NCBI GenBank assembly: GCA_045595705.1
Contig: JAZOBA010000098.1
Coordinates: 1-7,756 of the forward strand
Length of the DNA stretch: 7,756 nt
Reading direction: 5' to 3'
DNA from: JAJPXI01 sp045595705
GTDB lineage: Bacteria > Bacillota > Clostridia > Oscillospirales > Oscillospiraceae
The position numbers were made by a program, and so were the translations under genes. Below the pieces are notes generated by a model that worked only from the letters and a program-made list of their open reading frames with translations, had not been told where the DNA came from and searched no databases. Each line of letters begins with the position of its first letter. Within the stretch, counting starts at the first letter, position 1. Shown in pieces: positions 5,957 to 7,756 of this stretch.

Positions 5957-6972
5957 GAAAACTGAAATCCAAACTGGGGAAGCTGAAATTCCAGGATGTG
6001 GTTCCCTTTGTAGCTTTTATCGTCATCTTTGTGTTCTTTACCATCGCCAGTTACAACGAACGTACCGGTACCATCACCATGCTGACCGTGCGCAACCTGC
6101 GCTCCCTGTTGGATCAGACCATGCAGACCATTCTGGTGGCCTGCGGCACGTTGTTTGTGGTGTCTCAGGGCAGTACCGACTTGTCGGTGGGCGTCAATCT
6201 GGCCCTGTCTGGTGTTATCGGTATGTGGGCGGCTCATGCTACCGGCGTTGGATGGCTGGTCATTCCCGTGACTTTGATCGTAGGTTTGGCTCTGGGCGTG
6301 TTCAACGGTATCATTGTCAGCAAGTTCAAGGTGTCCTCCTTCATGCTGACCTTGGCTATGCTCATCGGTGTGCGCGGTCTGGTAAATTACCTGCAGATCT
6401 TTATTGATGTGCAGCGTATGCCGGAAAGCATGGCCTTTCTGAGCAAGTTCCCCGTCAAGGTGGTCCTGTTTATAATCATCATAGCCATTATGGCTTATGT
6501 TTTTGAGTTCACCAAAGCCGGTCGCTACAGCCGCGCCATCGGCGAGAACGAGACCACGGCAAAGTTTGTGGGCATACCCGTGGATAAGATGAAGATCGTG
6601 GCGTTTGCTCTGTCCGGTCTGATGGCTGCCGTGGCCGCCGTTTTCAATCTGGCAACCATCGGTTCCACCAGCAATCAGATGGGATCTTTCCTGGAAATCC
6701 GTGTGATCATGGCCATTTATCTGGGCGGTGTGCTGGTTACCGGCGGCTCCTCCGCTAAATTCTATAAGATTTTGCTGGGCTCTTTCTCCATCCAAATCAT
6801 CGTTAACGGTCTGGCTTTGATGGGTAAGGCCGATGCCCACTACTCCCAGTCGGTGCAGGGCATTCTGTTGCTGCTTATTCTGTTCCTGAGTGCCGTGGCG
6901 GCCCGCCGGAAAGGGAAGAACAAGGAAATCTCTGCCGAGACGACCAAAAGTAAAGAAGAAGCCATAAAATAA
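5953..6972 (+). CDS. CUT2-family ABC transporter permease 2 (RbsC-like)
   Basis: This 339-residue membrane protein is a second RbsC-like permease. Hydrophobic segments lie near residues 16-33, 58-71, 80-97, 101-118, 127-146, 167-185, 214-232, 247-263, 271-290 and 301-317. It has the family SQGSTDLSVG stretch (71-80), a coupling loop RYSRAIGENETTAKFVGIPV (191-210) and LGGVLVTGGSS (257-267). The C-terminal tail (318-339) is highly charged. It resembles permease 1 only at family level, so the channel is probably a heterodimer rather than the RbsC homodimer. ATG 5953 overlaps the ATPase stop (ATGA), with GAGGTGA (5942-5948) upstream, indicating coupled translation. Leu TTG and Ser TCG codons are more frequent here than in the binding protein or Liv genes. 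It is the last gene of the operon; a hairpin terminator follows. Confidence 0.9.
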   Translation: MRKLKSKLGKLKFQDVVPFVAFIVIFVFFTIASYNERTGTITMLTVRNLRSLLDQTMQTILVACGTLFVVSQGSTDLSVGVNLALSGVIGMWAAHATGVGWLVIPVTLIVGLALGVFNGIIVSKFKVSSFMLTLAMLIGVRGLVNYLQIFIDVQRMPESMAFLSKFPVKVVLFIIIIAIMAYVFEFTKAGRYSRAIGENETTAKFVGIPVDKMKIVAFALSGLMAAVAAVFNLATIGSTSNQMGSFLEIRVIMAIYLGGVLVTGGSSAKFYKILLGSFSIQIIVNGLALMGKADAHYSQSVQGILLLLILFLSAVAARRKGKNKEISAETTKSKEEAIK

Positions 6973-6983
6973 TTGTGTATTGG

Positions 6984-7021
6984 AACCGGTTTGTCCGTAC
7001 TTTGTGGGCAGCCCGGTTTTT
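6984..7021 (+). terminator. Intrinsic terminator after the CUT2 operon
   Basis: AACCGG (6984-6989) pairs with CCGGTT (7013-7018). After one T-C mismatch the stem continues with TTGTCC (6991-6996) against GGGCAG (7006-7011), including G-T pairs. The loop is nine bases, and T7017-T7021 supplies the U run. It begins 11 bases after the permease 2 stop. The stem is imperfect, so some read-through is possible. Confidence 0.72.
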
Positions 7022-7076
7022 GTGCCGGAAGAGGTTAGAAACCTTGTGATTCTAAGTGAAAGAGGGCAAAAAGCAG

Positions 7077-7105
7077 TTGACAAAACACGGAAAAAATTTT
7101 ATAAT
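7077..7105 (+). promoter_or_regulatory. Perfect-consensus sigma-A promoter
   Basis: TTGACA (7077-7082) and TATAAT (7100-7105) are both perfect, with the ideal 17-base spacer, which is A/T-rich. Transcription should start near 7112, giving a leader of about 90 bases to ATG 7202. Such a strong promoter normally needs a repressor or marks high constitutive expression; see the inverted repeat at 7108-7127. Confidence 0.92.
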
Positions 7106-7107
7106 AT

Positions 7108-7127
7108 AGACGCAGCGTGTAGCGTCT
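7108..7127. promoter_or_regulatory. Inverted repeat over the predicted transcription start, candidate operator
   Basis: AGACGC (7108-7113) and GCGTCT (7122-7127) form a perfect 6+6 inverted repeat around eight bases. It begins two bases after the -10 box and spans the predicted start near 7112. That is a classic repressor position. Only part of the left arm would be transcribed, so a DNA operator is more likely than an RNA hairpin. The protein that would bind is unknown. Confidence 0.45.
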
Positions 7128-7201
7128 TCGGCATAAGTCCGGCTGATTGCTTCCGCTGTATTTTTGTTTTGTTAATAATTTTTTTAAGGAGGAAAAATAT
7201 T

Positions 7202-7756
7202 ATGGCTCATGTTGGTATTCCCGAGCAAGCATGGGAGTTCCTGTCTGACATGGTTGACAACTGCGTCGGCCGCGCCGTTAAGGGCGACAAGAAGGAAGTC
7301 CTGATCCTGGTCCACAAGGACGGCCTGTATGGCGGCGATAACCTGATCGATGAAGAGGCTGTCGATTGGGTCTCCACCGCTTTCACCACCCGTGGTCACC
7401 GCTGCTCCATCCTGTGGGTGGACGATCCCCAGCTGAAGCATGGCTGGCGTTATCCCCCCGTTGTCAAGAAGGCAATCGAGGGCGCCGACATCATCATCAA
7501 CACTCCCTGGCAGATGCCCGTCGAAGAGATCGCTGACTTCCGCGGCCACATCGAGTGCGCTCACCTGAACGACCCCGCTCGTATGACCGAGCAGGCCAAG
7601 AAGGACTTCCCCCAGCGCCCCGACAAGCAGCCCAAGGGTCTGGACTACGACGCCGGTACCTGGATGGTCCGTCTGTTCCCTGTCACTGCTGACCTGATGA
7701 TGACTGATTGGGCCCGTACTCCCTACGAGCTGACCATCATGCTGCGTCACATCTCT
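7202..7756 (+). CDS. Putative aminopeptidase T (M29) / NicX-like metalloenzyme, N-terminal part
   Basis: The frame is open from ATG 7202 to the window end, giving 185 residues without a stop; the C-terminus is missing. AAGGAGG (7186-7192) nine bases upstream fixes the start. The sequence begins MAHVGIPEQAWEFL and shows no signal peptide or membrane segment, so it is cytoplasmic. An alternating pattern is visible: helix, strand EVLILVHKDG (32-41), helix, strand CSILWVDDP (66-74), helix, then EGADIIINTP (92-101). This pattern, with the A-DIII-T step, resembles the N-terminal alpha/beta domain of M29 aminopeptidases and 2,5-dihydroxypyridine dioxygenase (NicX) relatives. The metal-binding residues of that family lie in the missing C-terminal half, so activity cannot be judged. 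Codon use is strongly biased (CTG, GTC, ATC), fitting the consensus promoter and high expression. Family assignment is tentative; the gene itself is certain. Confidence 0.8.
   Translation, partial: MAHVGIPEQAWEFLSDMVDNCVGRAVKGDKKEVLILVHKDGLYGGDNLIDEEAVDWVSTAFTTRGHRCSILWVDDPQLKHGWRYPPVVKKAIEGADIIINTPWQMPVEEIADFRGHIECAHLNDPARMTEQAKKDFPQRPDKQPKGLDYDAGTWMVRLFPVTADLMMTDWARTPYELTIMLRHIS

Noticed and set aside
5776..7083. Long minus-strand open frame of 435 codons
   Set aside because: It runs antisense to the ATPase end and permease 2, both strongly supported by motifs. Its translation is rich in His, Gln and Gly and resembles no family, as expected for a shadow of codon-biased genes.

Overview
The window looks like chromosomal DNA of a Gram-positive bacterium, most likely a moderately GC-rich member of the Clostridia (an Oscillospiraceae-like gut anaerobe). 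That placement is inferred. The signs are strong AAGGAGG-type ribosome binding sites, near-consensus sigma-A promoters with 17-base spacers, a lipoprotein-type solute-binding protein, heavy use of CTG, GCC and ACC codons, and tight ATGA-type gene overlaps. All real genes are on the + strand. No rRNA, tRNA, mobile element or CRISPR array was seen.

Region 1 (1-1905) is the 3' end of a branched-chain amino acid type (HAAT/Liv) ABC transporter operon. It holds the C-terminal part of a LivM-like permease, then the LivG-like and LivF-like ATPases, and ends in a strong intrinsic terminator. The substrate cannot be read from these components because the binding protein lies outside the window.

Region 2 (about 2072-7021) is a complete ribose-type (CUT2) ABC transporter operon. 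In order it has an 8+8 inverted repeat, a sigma-A promoter, a roughly 130-base leader able to form three hairpins, a lipoprotein binding protein, a 30-base perfect palindrome, permease 1 (TTG start), a double-cassette ATPase, permease 2 and a terminator. The binding protein would capture a ligand at the cell surface, the two different permeases would form the channel, and the fused ATPase would drive import. Several residues depart from the textbook sugar transporter: the second ATPase Walker B reads LDCPT, the first ABC signature is lost, and a sugar-contacting Asp of the binding protein appears to be Asn. The ligand is therefore best called unknown.

Region 3 (7077-7756) begins with a perfect-consensus promoter and an inverted repeat over the predicted start site. 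It then runs into a new gene, cut by the window edge, whose N-terminal 185 residues tentatively resemble the aminopeptidase T (M29) / NicX-like metalloenzyme superfamily. Two importers followed by a possible metalloenzyme suggest, but do not prove, an uptake-and-breakdown locus for a small organic compound.
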